Below the pieces are notes generated by a model. The model ran no database searches. It was not told the origin of the DNA and worked only from the letters and a program-made list of their open reading frames with translations. Shown here in pieces: positions 6,970 to 15,861 of a stretch of DNA of 39,052 nucleotides (positions are counted from its first letter, which is position 1; each line of letters starts with the position of its first letter). The translations under genes were made by a program, and so were the position numbers. The DNA is from Ruminococcus sp. (GTDB lineage Bacteria > Bacillota > Clostridia > Oscillospirales > Acutalibacteraceae). The DNA lies in the NCBI GenBank assembly GCA_023665555.1, contig JAMPDR010000011.1:1-39052 (forward strand). Reading direction: 5' to 3'.

Positions 6970-8570
6970 CAAATCTTATTCCGATGCCAAAAAATCTGAT
7001 TGAAACAACCGACAGATTTTCTTTTTCAAAAAATGAAGCAACTTTTTTTGTAAGTCCCGAACTTTCCGATATTCAGAACATGCTTGAACCTGTGATGCAT
7101 TGCAGGTTCACAAGTGCAAATGAAAATCCGTGTTTTTCTTTCATTTTTGACGAAAGCGAAGATAAAGAGGGATACTCTCTCATAGTTGACAAAAGCGGAG
7201 CAAGAGTTTTTGCGTCAAGCTATAACGGCGCTTTTTACGGACTTCAGACTTTGCGCCAGCTTTTCGAATCCGACTTGCCGAACAAAAAAATCCTGTTTGC
7301 AAACTATGTTAAAATCACAAACGATTCGCCTGCGTATTCATGGAGAGGTTTGCAGCTTGATGAGAGCCGACACTTTTTCGGTAAAGATACTGTTAAAAAG
7401 CTGCTCGACTTCATGGCTATGTACAAACTCAATGTTTTTCACTGGCATCTGACGGACGACCAGGGGTGGAGAATTGAAATTGAAAAGTATCCGCTGCTTA
7501 CCGAGGTTGGAAGTAAGCGAAAATACTCGCAAATCGGAAACTGGAAAAGCATGAAATGCGACAACACACCTGTGGGCGGATATTATACACACGATGATAT
7601 CAGAGAAATTGTTGAATATGCAAAAGAAAGATGCATTGATATTGTGCCTGAAATTGATTTTCCTGCTCACAGTGCTGCCGCTCTTGCATCATATAATCAC
7701 CTTGCCTGCCGTGACATTGATTGTGATGTTCCCGGTTACTTCGGCGGAAAAATTCCCGAATCACAAGGCAATCACTCATGGAACAGAACCCTTTGCCTTG
7801 GCAAAGAGGAAGTTTATCAATTTGTGTTTGATGTTATTGATGAGGTGGTTCCGCTGTTCCCGTTCGGATATTTTCACATCGGCGGCGATGAAGCGCCGAC
7901 TGATGAATGGAAAAAGTGCGAACTTTGCCAAAATAAGATGAAAGAAAACGGGCTTAAGGATGAATACGCTTTGCAGGGATATTTCATTAATAAAGTCAAC
8001 GAACATCTTAAAAAGCACAACAAAGTGCTTGTCGGCTGGAACGAGGTGCTCAAGGCTGATTTGCTTGACAGAGATGTGGTCGTTCAATATTGGACTCCGA
8101 AAAAAGACAAAAAAGTTACCGAGCACATCAAGCAGGGCGGAAAAATCATCATGAGTTGCCACAAAGCGTTCTATTTTGATATGCACCACATTCTTGTGCC
8201 CACAAGAAATACATATAACTTTAATCCGCTCAACAACAATGTTCCAAAAGATATGCTTGAAAGTGTTCTCGGATATGAGGGCGAGAACTGGACTGAGTGG
8301 ACTGAAAATGAAGAGCAGCTTTTCTTCAAGATGTTTAACCGCACACTTGCACTTGCGGAAACTGTATGGTCTGACAGCAGCGTCAAAAGCTATGACTCAT
8401 TCTGCAAACGGCTTCAGCGCCATAAAAGCTATATGGACGCGCTTGGCATCTGTTATGGCCCTGATGATATCACAATGACAAAGGCCGCAGCAAAAAAAGC
8501 GATCCAAGCAAAACGAATGGGTCTGAACATTGTTGACTTTAACTGCGAATTTGATATGAGTAAGAAGTAA
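6966..8570 (+). CDS. GH20 beta-N-acetylhexosaminidase, second of two
   Basis: A 534-aa cytoplasmic GH20 paralog. HWHLTDDQGWR starts at His159, and HIGGDE at 304-309 carries the catalytic Asp308-Glu309. It has a longer loop after the first barrel strands (around MKCDNTPVGGYY) than its neighbour, which may alter specificity. The start is an ATG with AAGGAGG 7 nt upstream, overlapping the first gene's stop (ATGA). The first gene lacks such an SD, so this one may be translated better. Two paralogs in one operon suggest complementary substrates, for example GlcNAc-containing glycans with different linkages; that is inference. Confidence 0.92.
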   Translation: MTNLIPMPKNLIETTDRFSFSKNEATFFVSPELSDIQNMLEPVMHCRFTSANENPCFSFIFDESEDKEGYSLIVDKSGARVFASSYNGAFYGLQTLRQLFESDLPNKKILFANYVKITNDSPAYSWRGLQLDESRHFFGKDTVKKLLDFMAMYKLNVFHWHLTDDQGWRIEIEKYPLLTEVGSKRKYSQIGNWKSMKCDNTPVGGYYTHDDIREIVEYAKERCIDIVPEIDFPAHSAAALASYNHLACRDIDCDVPGYFGGKIPESQGNHSWNRTLCLGKEEVYQFVFDVIDEVVPLFPFGYFHIGGDEAPTDEWKKCELCQNKMKENGLKDEYALQGYFINKVNEHLKKHNKVLVGWNEVLKADLLDRDVVVQYWTPKKDKKVTEHIKQGGKIIMSCHKAFYFDMHHILVPTRNTYNFNPLNNNVPKDMLESVLGYEGENWTEWTENEEQLFFKMFNRTLALAETVWSDSSVKSYDSFCKRLQRHKSYMDALGICYGPDDITMTKAAAKKAIQAKRMGLNIVDFNCEFDMSKK

Positions 8571-8582
8571 GACGAAACATAC

Positions 8583-8614
8583 AAAAAGGCATGCCACCCT
8601 TGGTGTGCCTTTTT
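8583..8614 (+). terminator. Terminator of the GH20 operon
   Basis: A 14-bp stem (AAAAAGGCATGCCA with one wobble) and a 4-nt loop end in TTTTT, just after the second GH20 stop. Confidence 0.85.
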
Positions 8615-9030
8615 ATATGCGAGATGTATTCTACTAGAATTAAGATATATTCCGCAGCTTTTAGTATGTTGCTTAGTTTAGTTTGTCCTCATGCCGGACG
8701 GGCACTTACTTTTTGTGAAATTACAAAAAGTAAGCAAAAAGAATTTTCTGACGTACGCAAAAACAACGAAAAATCGCAAGCGATTTTCCGTCGAATTTGC
8801 TACAGGTAAGATTGTACTAACTCCCATGTCCTTTGGATGCCTTACGTTATGAGCGAATCACTTCGGGCAACAATAAGATTGCACCCATAACCAACCTAAG
8901 TTGCAACAGCTGGGGCTTTGTCGGCTGATTTTACTTGTAGTCTTACTGGAGGATTTTACTTGTTTTATTTTTGATTTTAAATATAGGCTTTTTCCCAGAA
9001 GATAATAGTGAAATGTAGTCTACACTTATT
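8615..9030. other. Gene-free spacer with two perfect hairpins
   Basis: I see no convincing gene. CTTACTTTTTGT (8705-8716) pairs with ACAAAAAGTAAG (8723-8734), and AAAATCGC (8770-8777) pairs with GCGATTTT (8780-8787). These look like a dispersed intergenic repeat. The rest, 8815-9030, has no feature I recognise. Confidence 0.45.
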
Positions 9031-9516
9031 TTAATATATTATTTTCACTGGAACACCTTTATGTATTGCATAATCAATTGAATTTTTAGTACCACCCTTT
9101 GCACCGTTAAAAACAGCGATTACTCTGGCAGAATGGTCTATCATCCATTCATTCCTTATTTGAAAGCAACTCCTACTGTATTTTGGACATATAAATCTTA
9201 CTAAATCGGCATTATTAAGGATTTCGTTATACATCCTCTGCCAATGTTCACACCATTGATATTCAAAACCTTTATAAGGACTTGCACATATCAATTTAAT
9301 CGGGTAACCTTTTCTTCGTAAATCTATCACTGAATTTGCAGCCCAAATATCTGTTCCTCGTGCCATTCCTGATATAAATACATTTAATCCGTCATCAAAT
9401 GCATGGCGGATTTCTTTTTCTAATAACTCTTTTATTAGGCTATCCGACTTTGTTAATTTTTCGGGACGATGTCCTGTAAAGCAACAACGATGTGTCCTTT
9501 TTTCATTTTCGGTCAT
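9031..9516 (-). CDS. SLOG-family (DUF1273 / YpsA-like) protein
   Basis: The 161-aa protein has the YpsA-type SLOG layout: CCFTGHRPEKL near the N-terminus, then FISGMARGTDIWAA, and NGAKGGTKNSI in the C-terminal third. It is a Rossmann-like fold related to DprA and nucleotide-ligand sensors or lyases. The start is the ATG at 9516, because TTGGAGG lies 7 nt before it. A longer frame exists upstream but runs through the promoter. A TTGTAT-17-TATTAT promoter lies at about 9549-9577. It is divergent from an XRE regulator. The ligand and function are unknown; SLOG proteins are proposed to bind nucleotide-derived molecules. Confidence 0.8.
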   Translation of the reverse strand: MTENEKRTHRCCFTGHRPEKLTKSDSLIKELLEKEIRHAFDDGLNVFISGMARGTDIWAANSVIDLRRKGYPIKLICASPYKGFEYQWCEHWQRMYNEILNNADLVRFICPKYSRSCFQIRNEWMIDHSARVIAVFNGAKGGTKNSIDYAIHKGVPVKIIY

Positions 9517-9530
9517 ATGCATACCTCCAA

Positions 9531-9598
9531 GTTGAGTACATATACATAATAACACATATCTAAAATCAATACAACACGTATCTATTATATAACTCAAC
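9531..9598. promoter_or_regulatory. Divergent control region with inverted repeat
   Basis: GTTGAGT (9531-9537) and ACTCAAC (9592-9598) flank the shared promoter region. Inside are two near-identical direct repeats, ACACATATCT and ACACGTATCT. It is a candidate operator for the adjacent XRE protein. Confidence 0.45.
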
Positions 9599-9634
9599 AA
9601 AGATGTAAAATAGATTCATAAAGGCGGTGAAGCT

Positions 9635-9949
9635 ATGGACACACTTGCTCGACTTCAACAGTTATTGCGAGAGCGCGGATGGACTGAATATAAATTATCA
9701 AAAGAGTGCGGTCTTGCTCAATCAACAATCGGAAATATATTCAGACGTAATACAGTGCCTACTATTGAAACACTGGAAACAATTTGTAATGGTTTTGGCA
9801 TAACAATGTCGCAATTTTTCGCGGACGATGATATGATCGAGATGAGTCCTGACTTGAAAGAGCTGTTTGATTGTTGGGTGACTTTGACCCCGGAACAAAA
9901 ATCAGCCGCACTGCATATGCTTAAAGCGATGAATCATGATAGTCTATAA
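9635..9949 (+). CDS. XRE-family transcriptional regulator
   Basis: A 104-aa protein with an N-terminal helix-turn-helix of the lambda-repressor type: YKLSKECGLAQSTIGNIFRR at about residues 18-37, followed by PTIETLETICNGFGI. The C-terminal part (about 75-104) is a short helical tail, perhaps for dimerisation. The ATG is preceded by AAAGGCGGTG. It faces the SLOG gene across a short region with inverted repeats, so it may repress itself and that gene; this is inferred from arrangement only. Confidence 0.85.
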   Translation: MDTLARLQQLLRERGWTEYKLSKECGLAQSTIGNIFRRNTVPTIETLETICNGFGITMSQFFADDDMIEMSPDLKELFDCWVTLTPEQKSAALHMLKAMNHDSL

Positions 9950-9951
9950 TA

Positions 9952-9982
9952 AAAAACGGAGATAGTCGCTATCTCCGTTTTT
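9952..9982. terminator. Terminator after the XRE gene
   Basis: A perfect 14-bp stem AAAAACGGAGATAG with a TCG loop. With A- and T-runs on both sides it can work in both directions and also end the minus-strand operon at 10005. Confidence 0.9.
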
Positions 9983-10004
9983 ATTAAATTTATATTTGTT
10001 TATT

Positions 10005-11876
10005 TTATTTCACATCTATAGCCATATTCTCAATCTGCTTATACGGCAAAATAACCTTGTCAAGCGCACCGTCTTGATTCTGATAGCAGAACATCACACC
10101 TTTTTCGGTAAGCATCCATGCGCTTGAATAAATTGCTTCGCCGATTTTGTCGGTATCATCCGGTACTGTTTCAGCATCTTCATGCTTTGAATTATAATAA
10201 ATCTCATAAAGCGTTTTGTAAGTCTGCTGATAATCTTTGCCGAGCACCTCATCTTTCTTGACAAAGTCACCGGATTCAATCACATAGGTATATCCCTCAT
10301 AAACGGTTTTGTCAAGTGAGATTGTTTCCTGCGAAGTTTGAGTTGCCGCTGCTGAAGTTGAAGAATAACGCGAGGTTGTTTCTTCTTCACTGTCCGCAAG
10401 GGTGGGATTGCTTTCTGTTCTTCTTTCAAGCAGTGAGATATAACCTGCATCGTTATAAACAATGCGTGAAACGATGTGATTATATATCGGCAGATCGCTC
10501 TTGTTATATCCGTCCTTGATATACTTATCATAAAGCTTATCAGCGTTTTCATTCTGTGCTTTATATGATTCGATAAGCTCACTGTAAATATTGTTGATTG
10601 CCGTTTGTGTTATACCGACTGACTCAAAATAAGGATATTCAACTATGTACTGAGCGTAAATATCACCTGATGATGTTTTGACGGTTATTGTTTCGCTTCT
10701 CATTTCAAAATCAAGCGATGTAATCGTTTCCGGTGTTTCCTCATTGTTCGTATCTTTATCTTTGATGCTGACAATGGTTTGCTCGATAATCGGTTCATTT
10801 GATATTTCATGAACAATCCAATTAGTTGTTTCAGCTTCGGTTTCAAGTGAAACAAGGAAATATTGCTTAGACTTCGGCTCACCTGATACTGTTCCGTCCT
10901 CTGCGATAGCAGATTTTGAATAAAGTCCGCAAGTGACGTAATAATCACCGCTTTGTGTTTGCTTTGCATCATCAACCTTGAGCGTTAACTTGCTTTTTGA
11001 TGAAGTGCTGCTGTTTGCATTGAAATAATAATATCCGTCATAGTAATAACAGTCAGCAGTGTTTGCGTCATGATATACATCAAGATTCAGACTTTCAGCG
11101 ATTTGCTCAATGTCTTTTTCGCTAACTTTGCAATAGTTGTATCCGTCATCACCGTTTTTATATCTTCCGATAGGGTCACTTTCATCAGTTACGGCTTTTT
11201 TCTTTTTAAAGAAGCCAGCGTAAAGTCCGCGGCTGCTGTTTGGCTGAATTAAATCGAGCACATCATCAAACACTATTGTTTTGCTGTTATAGCCGCCTTC
11301 AAAAAGCGGAGTCAGCTTTGATGCATATTCTTCAAATGAAACTTTTTGCTCACTTGAAAGTCCCGAAAAAACAACAGTCTTGTTCGGGTTATCTTCAAAA
11401 ATATCAGTATATGCACTTAAACCAGTGAGCAGAACAATGGCAATTGCACAGAAAGATGCAATCAGTTTAATTGCAACATAGGTCTTTTTCTGCGGGTCTT
11501 TCTTTTTGGTTTTGCCTTTTGCAGGCGCATGATGCGGCTTTGCAGGCATCTTCGGTTTAGGTTCAGGTTTAGACTCAGGTTCAATTATGATTTCGTCAAT
11601 CGCTTGATGCAAGATTAACTCATCATCAATAACTGTCGGTTCTTCGGCAGGTTTTTCCTCCGGCTGAATTTTTTCTGCTTCGGATTGTGACGGTTCAACC
11701 GTTTCAATCACGGATTCGATTGCGGAAGTTTCTGTTTCCGGCTCATAATTTAATGTTTCTTCTTCGGGGATATTGATAACAAATTCTTTTTTCTTTGATT
11801 TTTTCAATGCTGTTCCGCAGTTTTTGCAAAACATTTCATCATCGGGAACAACATGTGAGCAATTCGGACATATCAT
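10005..11876 (-). CDS. Zinc-ribbon single-pass membrane protein of unknown function
   Basis: A 623-aa protein. CPNC (Cys3, Cys6) and CKNC (Cys17, Cys20) form an N-terminal zinc ribbon. A long acidic Glu/Pro-rich stretch (about 31-105) and a Lys/Pro-rich stretch (106-131) follow. One membrane helix spans about 134-156. The remaining 465 residues are probably outside, Tyr/Ser/Asp-rich, without a family I recognise. The topology would be zinc ribbon inside and large domain outside. The start at 11876 has AAAGGAGCG upstream. It follows the HAD gene by 38 nt and may be the last gene of the long minus-strand run. The function is unknown; sensing or envelope roles are possible for this architecture. 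Confidence 0.8.
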   Translation of the reverse strand: MICPNCSHVVPDDEMFCKNCGTALKKSKKKEFVINIPEEETLNYEPETETSAIESVIETVEPSQSEAEKIQPEEKPAEEPTVIDDELILHQAIDEIIIEPESKPEPKPKMPAKPHHAPAKGKTKKKDPQKKTYVAIKLIASFCAIAIVLLTGLSAYTDIFEDNPNKTVVFSGLSSEQKVSFEEYASKLTPLFEGGYNSKTIVFDDVLDLIQPNSSRGLYAGFFKKKKAVTDESDPIGRYKNGDDGYNYCKVSEKDIEQIAESLNLDVYHDANTADCYYYDGYYYFNANSSTSSKSKLTLKVDDAKQTQSGDYYVTCGLYSKSAIAEDGTVSGEPKSKQYFLVSLETEAETTNWIVHEISNEPIIEQTIVSIKDKDTNNEETPETITSLDFEMRSETITVKTSSGDIYAQYIVEYPYFESVGITQTAINNIYSELIESYKAQNENADKLYDKYIKDGYNKSDLPIYNHIVSRIVYNDAGYISLLERRTESNPTLADSEEETTSRYSSTSAAATQTSQETISLDKTVYEGYTYVIESGDFVKKDEVLGKDYQQTYKTLYEIYYNSKHEDAETVPDDTDKIGEAIYSSAWMLTEKGVMFCYQNQDGALDKVILPYKQIENMAIDVK

Positions 11877-11914
11877 ATTTCTTCGCTCCTTTTCAACAAG
11901 GTATCATATCATCC

Positions 11915-12595
11915 TTAAATAAAATCTAATACCTGTCTGATATCTTCAATTTCGGCGGCAACTCCTTTTTTGCCGAGTCCTTTGCCTTTGAAGTCACCAT
12001 AGTTCATTCTGATAACCTGCATGTCTGCGCCGAGAGCACCCTCAATGTCATTGATTGGATGATCGCCGACAAAAAGTGATTCTTCATTTTTGACTCCTGC
12101 ACGTCTGATTGCTTCATCAAAAATTCTCCTGTCGGGCTTATAAATTCCTATGTCACCAGAAACCACAACAACGTCAAACAAATCTCTGATTCCTGCAGTG
12201 TCAAGTTTGATGTTCTGCAATGATGAAACCCCGTTTGTGATTGCACCGAGAATATATCCTCTGTTTTTGATTTCCTTAAGCATATCAATTGCACCGGGCA
12301 ACATGACAATGTGCTTTCCAAAGTCATAGTTGAAAGAATCATAAAGTTCCTGCATAGGCGGATGATCTTCCCACTGCCACAATTCAATCATTTCGGGAAA
12401 GTAAACTTCTCTGTCTTTGTATCCGCCGTCAACATGTTCTTCCATCTCATCAAGCTTGCGAAGTCTTTCTTCTTCGCTTATTGACGGAAAGTATTTATCC
12501 AAAAAGGATTCACAATAAAGTCTGTATGCGCCCTTTCTGCTTTGAAGAGTGTCGTCAAAATCGAAAAATACTGCTTTTACATTTAACTTACTCAT
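11915..12595 (-). CDS. HAD-family hydrolase
   Basis: A 226-aa haloacid dehalogenase superfamily phosphatase. Motif I is FFDFDDTLQS (nucleophile Asp in the DxD pair), motif II is the Ser/Thr in AITNGV, and the C-terminal VGDHPINDIEGA is motif IV. A helical cap lies between motifs I and II, as in YjjG/PGP-like members. I place the start at 12595 because AAAGGAACG lies before it; an in-frame start at 12628 has no SD. It sits 55 nt after ribF and may be cotranscribed. A flavin- or nucleotide-phosphate substrate is conceivable from context but not shown. Confidence 0.85.
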   Translation of the reverse strand: MSKLNVKAVFFDFDDTLQSRKGAYRLYCESFLDKYFPSISEEERLRKLDEMEEHVDGGYKDREVYFPEMIELWQWEDHPPMQELYDSFNYDFGKHIVMLPGAIDMLKEIKNRGYILGAITNGVSSLQNIKLDTAGIRDLFDVVVVSGDIGIYKPDRRIFDEAIRRAGVKNEESLFVGDHPINDIEGALGADMQVIRMNYGDFKGKGLGKKGVAAEIEDIRQVLDFI

Positions 12596-12650
12596 TATTT
12601 TCGTTCCTTTACTTATATTGCCTCTCATGCGGCTTATTATTTTTTATCAG

Positions 12651-13562
12651 TCATTTTTTCATTGCGTTATATATCTCAACAGCCTTTTCAGCGTCTGCAC
12701 TTATGGTTTTACTCAGTTCGCCCAGACCGCTGCACTTTCTTTCGTCACGCATAAAGTCAAGCAAAAACACTTCTATATGCTGACCGTACAGATCGCCGGA
12801 AAAACCGAGTATGGAAGTTTCGCTTCTCCACATGGCAGTGTCAACAGTCGGTCTTACACCGATGTTTGTCACTGCGGGATACCACAACCCTCCGAGTTTA
12901 ACCTTTGACGCATACACCCCAAAACGCGGAATGACAAAACCATCGGGAAAAAATTGGTTGATAGTCGGGAATCCGAGCAGTCTGCCGCGTTTGTCGCCGT
13001 CAACAACTTCAAATTTATAGGAGAATTCGCGTCCGAGCATTGCGTTTACAGCTTTGATGTTGCCATGCTCAATTGCTGTTCTGATTCTCGTTGAGCTTAT
13101 CGGTTCGCCTTCAAAATCAACCTCATCTTGGGCGAAAACAGCAATTCCGAGTTTTTCGCAGCTTTCCTTAAGTGTTTCAACATTACCTGAGCCGTTGACC
13201 CCGTAGTGGTAGTTGAAACCGCAGCAGATTGCGCGAACATTCAGTCTGCAATAAACCGAAAGCAAAAATTGCAGCGGCTCAAGCGTACGAAATTTGCTGA
13301 AGCTGATTTTTGCAACCCTGAAACCCATTTTGTTGAGTATATCATCTCGCACTTCATCCGGCATGATCATCGGCGGCCGTTTGCCGGTAATCACCTTTTT
13401 CGGATGCTCATCAAAAAGCAACACAACGGGAACAAGTCCTCTTTCGTTTGCCACTTCAAGCGTTTTATTCAAAACACCCATATGACCAATGTGCAGACCG
13501 TCAAAATTGCCCAGAGCCAAAATTGTTTCTGCATTTACTGTCACATTCTCAAAAGCTGACAC
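12651..13562 (-). CDS. ribF: Bifunctional riboflavin kinase / FMN adenylyltransferase
   Basis: Makes FMN from riboflavin, then FAD. The N-terminal nucleotidyltransferase domain shows ALGNFDGLHIGH (HxGH-type motif) and the LLFDEHP region. The C-terminal flavokinase domain shows GRLLGFPTIN, FGVYAS and NIGVRPT. The 303-aa length is normal. The start is a GTG at 13562 with only a weak upstream site. It is the last canonical gene of the rimP-infB-truB-ribF group. The 97-nt gap to truB holds a perfect 10-bp hairpin (13591-13600 with 13616-13625), which may reduce or delimit read-through. Confidence 0.95.
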   Translation of the reverse strand: MSAFENVTVNAETILALGNFDGLHIGHMGVLNKTLEVANERGLVPVVLLFDEHPKKVITGKRPPMIMPDEVRDDILNKMGFRVAKISFSKFRTLEPLQFLLSVYCRLNVRAICCGFNYHYGVNGSGNVETLKESCEKLGIAVFAQDEVDFEGEPISSTRIRTAIEHGNIKAVNAMLGREFSYKFEVVDGDKRGRLLGFPTINQFFPDGFVIPRFGVYASKVKLGGLWYPAVTNIGVRPTVDTAMWRSETSILGFSGDLYGQHIEVFLLDFMRDERKCSGLGELSKTISADAEKAVEIYNAMKK

Positions 13563-13659
13563 TTATAATCACTATCTTTCTATGAAGGTTCTGAATAATT
13601 CAATATACAATCATTAATTATTCAGTATTTTCCTAATGTAACTCTTAATTAACTCAGAG

Positions 13660-14550
13660 TTACCCCAAGTATATTCTCTTTACTTTTAAAACATCTTCAA
13701 AAAGTGAAATTTCACCGACTCCGAGAAAATCTCCGCTCGGAGAGTATACATTATAATATCTATCCTGTTTTTCACATCTGACACGGTTAAGATCAAGTTC
13801 TCCACCGTTTGAAAAGCGTTTTGCCTGCGCAGCCGTGACAGTGATTTTTTTGTATCCGAGGAAACTGTCTACATCAAGAACGGCATTTTCAAGAGTATCA
13901 TTCTCTTTCATTTGCTCAAGCTGTTCAAATGTGAAACAACTTTCAATTCCGATTGCGTTTGCACTTGTTCTTCTAAGTTCGGTCATAACCGCACCGCAGC
14001 CAAGTGCATCACCGATATCGGAAATAAGCGAACGTATATATGTACCTGATGAGCATGAAACATCAATAACATATTCATTTTTTGCTTCATTGCATGAAAT
14101 CAATTGCAGTGAATATATGCTGACATCGCGCTCTTCACGTTCAATTTCAATGCCCTGCCTTGCAAGGTCATAAAGCCTGACACCGTTCTTTTTGATTGCC
14201 GAATACATCGGCGGCAGTTGCTTAATGTTCCCCCTGAATTTTTCAAGGGCGCTTTCAACGTCACTTCTGTTTGCAGTGACTTCCTTTTGTTCAAGCAGCT
14301 TGCCTGTGATGTCAAGCGTATCTGTTGTTTTGCCAAGCACAAACACCGCGCGATAGGATTTATCGTGACACGGAATCAGTTCAATGAATTTTGTTGCGCC
14401 GCCGAGGGCGACCGTAAGCACACCTGTTGCCATAGGGTCAAGTGTGCCCGTATGTCCAACTTTTTTTTCTGAAAACAATCTTCTCAGTTTAGCTGCGGCA
14501 ACAAACGATGTTATGCCCTGCGGCTTATCAACACAAATAAATCCTGTCAC
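13660..14550 (-). CDS. truB: tRNA pseudouridine(55) synthase
   Basis: Converts U55 of tRNA to pseudouridine. GFICVDKPQGITS is the N-terminal signature. KVGHTGTLDPMATGVL carries the catalytic Asp in the TLDP motif, and SCSSGTYIRSL is the third conserved block. The 296-aa length fits, with a small PUA-like C-terminus. The start is a GTG overlapping the nrnA stop (GTGA), with AGGAG 7 nt upstream, so translation is coupled. Confidence 0.96.
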   Translation of the reverse strand: MTGFICVDKPQGITSFVAAAKLRRLFSEKKVGHTGTLDPMATGVLTVALGGATKFIELIPCHDKSYRAVFVLGKTTDTLDITGKLLEQKEVTANRSDVESALEKFRGNIKQLPPMYSAIKKNGVRLYDLARQGIEIEREERDVSIYSLQLISCNEAKNEYVIDVSCSSGTYIRSLISDIGDALGCGAVMTELRRTSANAIGIESCFTFEQLEQMKENDTLENAVLDVDSFLGYKKITVTAAQAKRFSNGGELDLNRVRCEKQDRYYNVYSPSGDFLGVGEISLFEDVLKVKRIYLG

Positions 14551-15506
14551 GTCAATGCTCCTGTTTGCTTTTCGATTTCTTTTACAATTTGCGGTTTTAT
14601 TTCATCGGGGCGGCAGTTGAAACTGCATCCTGCCGCTCTCAGATGTCCTCCGCCGCCAAATGCCGAGCAAATTGCCGCGGCATCTATTTCTTCGTGTGTT
14701 CTCACGGAAACCTTATATACATTATCTGCTTTTTCTTTAATTGTCACTCCGACAAGCACGCCCTCGATCTGACGTGAAAAAGCAACGATTGCGTCAACAT
14801 CTTCATCTGTTGTGCCTGTTTCCTCAAGCATTTTTCTTGTAACAGTCAGAACGCAAACTTTATCATCAAGATAAAACTCCATTGAGTCAAGGCACAGAGC
14901 CTGCAATTTGATAAAGCCTTTCTTTTTTGTTTCAAACATTTTAACGTTTATCCATGCATGTTCTGCGCCGAGTTTAATAAGTTCTGCGGCAATTTCATGT
15001 GTTCTCGGAGTCACGTTGGAATATTTGAAACATCCGGTATCAGTAGCACAGCCTGTGTAAAGGCAATTTGCAATCTGCTTATCAAATTCAACACCAAGTG
15101 CTTTTATTATCAAAAATATGATTTCACAAGCCGATGCCGAATCACTTTCTACATAGGTTTCCTTTGCAAAAAGGCGGTTGGTTCCGTGATGGTCAATTGC
15201 AAGGCTGACTTTTTCGCTGTATTGCTTTTCAATCTCTTCACCGAGTAAACAGGTATCGGCAACATCAACGCTTACAACAAAGCCTTCCTCAAAATCATCA
15301 TTATTAACCATTTCGGTGATATACAGATATTTTTCGGGAATAATATCATTGTTAACAACCTTTGATTTTTTGCCCAGCTTTTTGAGCGCAAGGGCAAGAG
15401 CACAGCCACTGCCGAGTGTATCACCATCGGGATTGGCATGTGTCAAAATCACATAGCAGTCGTTTTCTCTGAGAAGTGACACAGCGCGCTCAAAATCAAT
15501 CTTCAT
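14547..15506 (-). CDS. nrnA: DHH-family oligoribonuclease / pAp phosphatase
   Basis: A 319-aa NrnA-type enzyme degrading nanoRNAs and dephosphorylating pAp. The DHH domain shows THANPDGDTLGSG, VSVDVADT and LAIDHHGTN. The DHHA1 domain ends with FGGGGHLRAAGCSF. I chose the ATG at 15506: it gives the family length, has AGAGGTG upstream, and overlaps the end of rbfA by 11 nt. A longer in-frame start would lie deep in rbfA. It is positioned between rbfA and truB, as in many Firmicutes. Confidence 0.95.
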   Translation of the reverse strand: MKIDFERAVSLLRENDCYVILTHANPDGDTLGSGCALALALKKLGKKSKVVNNDIIPEKYLYITEMVNNDDFEEGFVVSVDVADTCLLGEEIEKQYSEKVSLAIDHHGTNRLFAKETYVESDSASACEIIFLIIKALGVEFDKQIANCLYTGCATDTGCFKYSNVTPRTHEIAAELIKLGAEHAWINVKMFETKKKGFIKLQALCLDSMEFYLDDKVCVLTVTRKMLEETGTTDEDVDAIVAFSRQIEGVLVGVTIKEKADNVYKVSVRTHEEIDAAAICSAFGGGGHLRAAGCSFNCRPDEIKPQIVKEIEKQTGALT

Positions 15507-15861
15507 CGCTTTCACCTCTGTGGTTTGCGTCGTCAAGCTTTTTGAAAAGATTGAAGCCTTGTTCAACTGAATCATCGGCAACAAACTTAAGTTCAGGAGT
15601 TTTTCTCAAGTGAAGTCTTGAACCAACTTCACGTCTGATATATCCTGTTGCGGCAGTAAGTCCCTTGACAGCCTCTTTTGCCGAATCAATGCCGCTGAAA
15701 TCGCTGATATATACCTTTGCAAATGAAGCGTCAGAACTGACTTCAACTCTCACAACAGTAAGCATTTTATCTTTGACTCTTGGGTCTTTAAGTTCACGAA
15801 CAAGCGCCGTGATTTCTCTGCGTATATCTTCGGAAACGCGGCTTATTCTGTAACCTGCCAT
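15496..15861 (-). CDS. rbfA: 30S ribosome-binding factor A
   Basis: A 121-aa cold-shock-type 16S maturation factor with a KH-like fold. YRISRVSEDIRREI and LKDPRVKDKMLTVVRVEVSSD are typical, as is LHLRKTPELKFVADDS. The start at 15861 gives the usual length; a frame extension to 15927 enters the gap and lacks a good SD. It is separated from infB by a 368-bp gap, unusually long for this operon. Confidence 0.95.
   Translation of the reverse strand: MAGYRISRVSEDIRREITALVRELKDPRVKDKMLTVVRVEVSSDASFAKVYISDFSGIDSAKEAVKGLTAATGYIRREVGSRLHLRKTPELKFVADDSVEQGFNLFKKLDDANHRGESDED

Noticed and set aside
8615-9030. Possible tRNA or other housekeeping RNA
   Set aside because: No cloverleaf, T-loop or other family signature could be found; only two simple hairpins.
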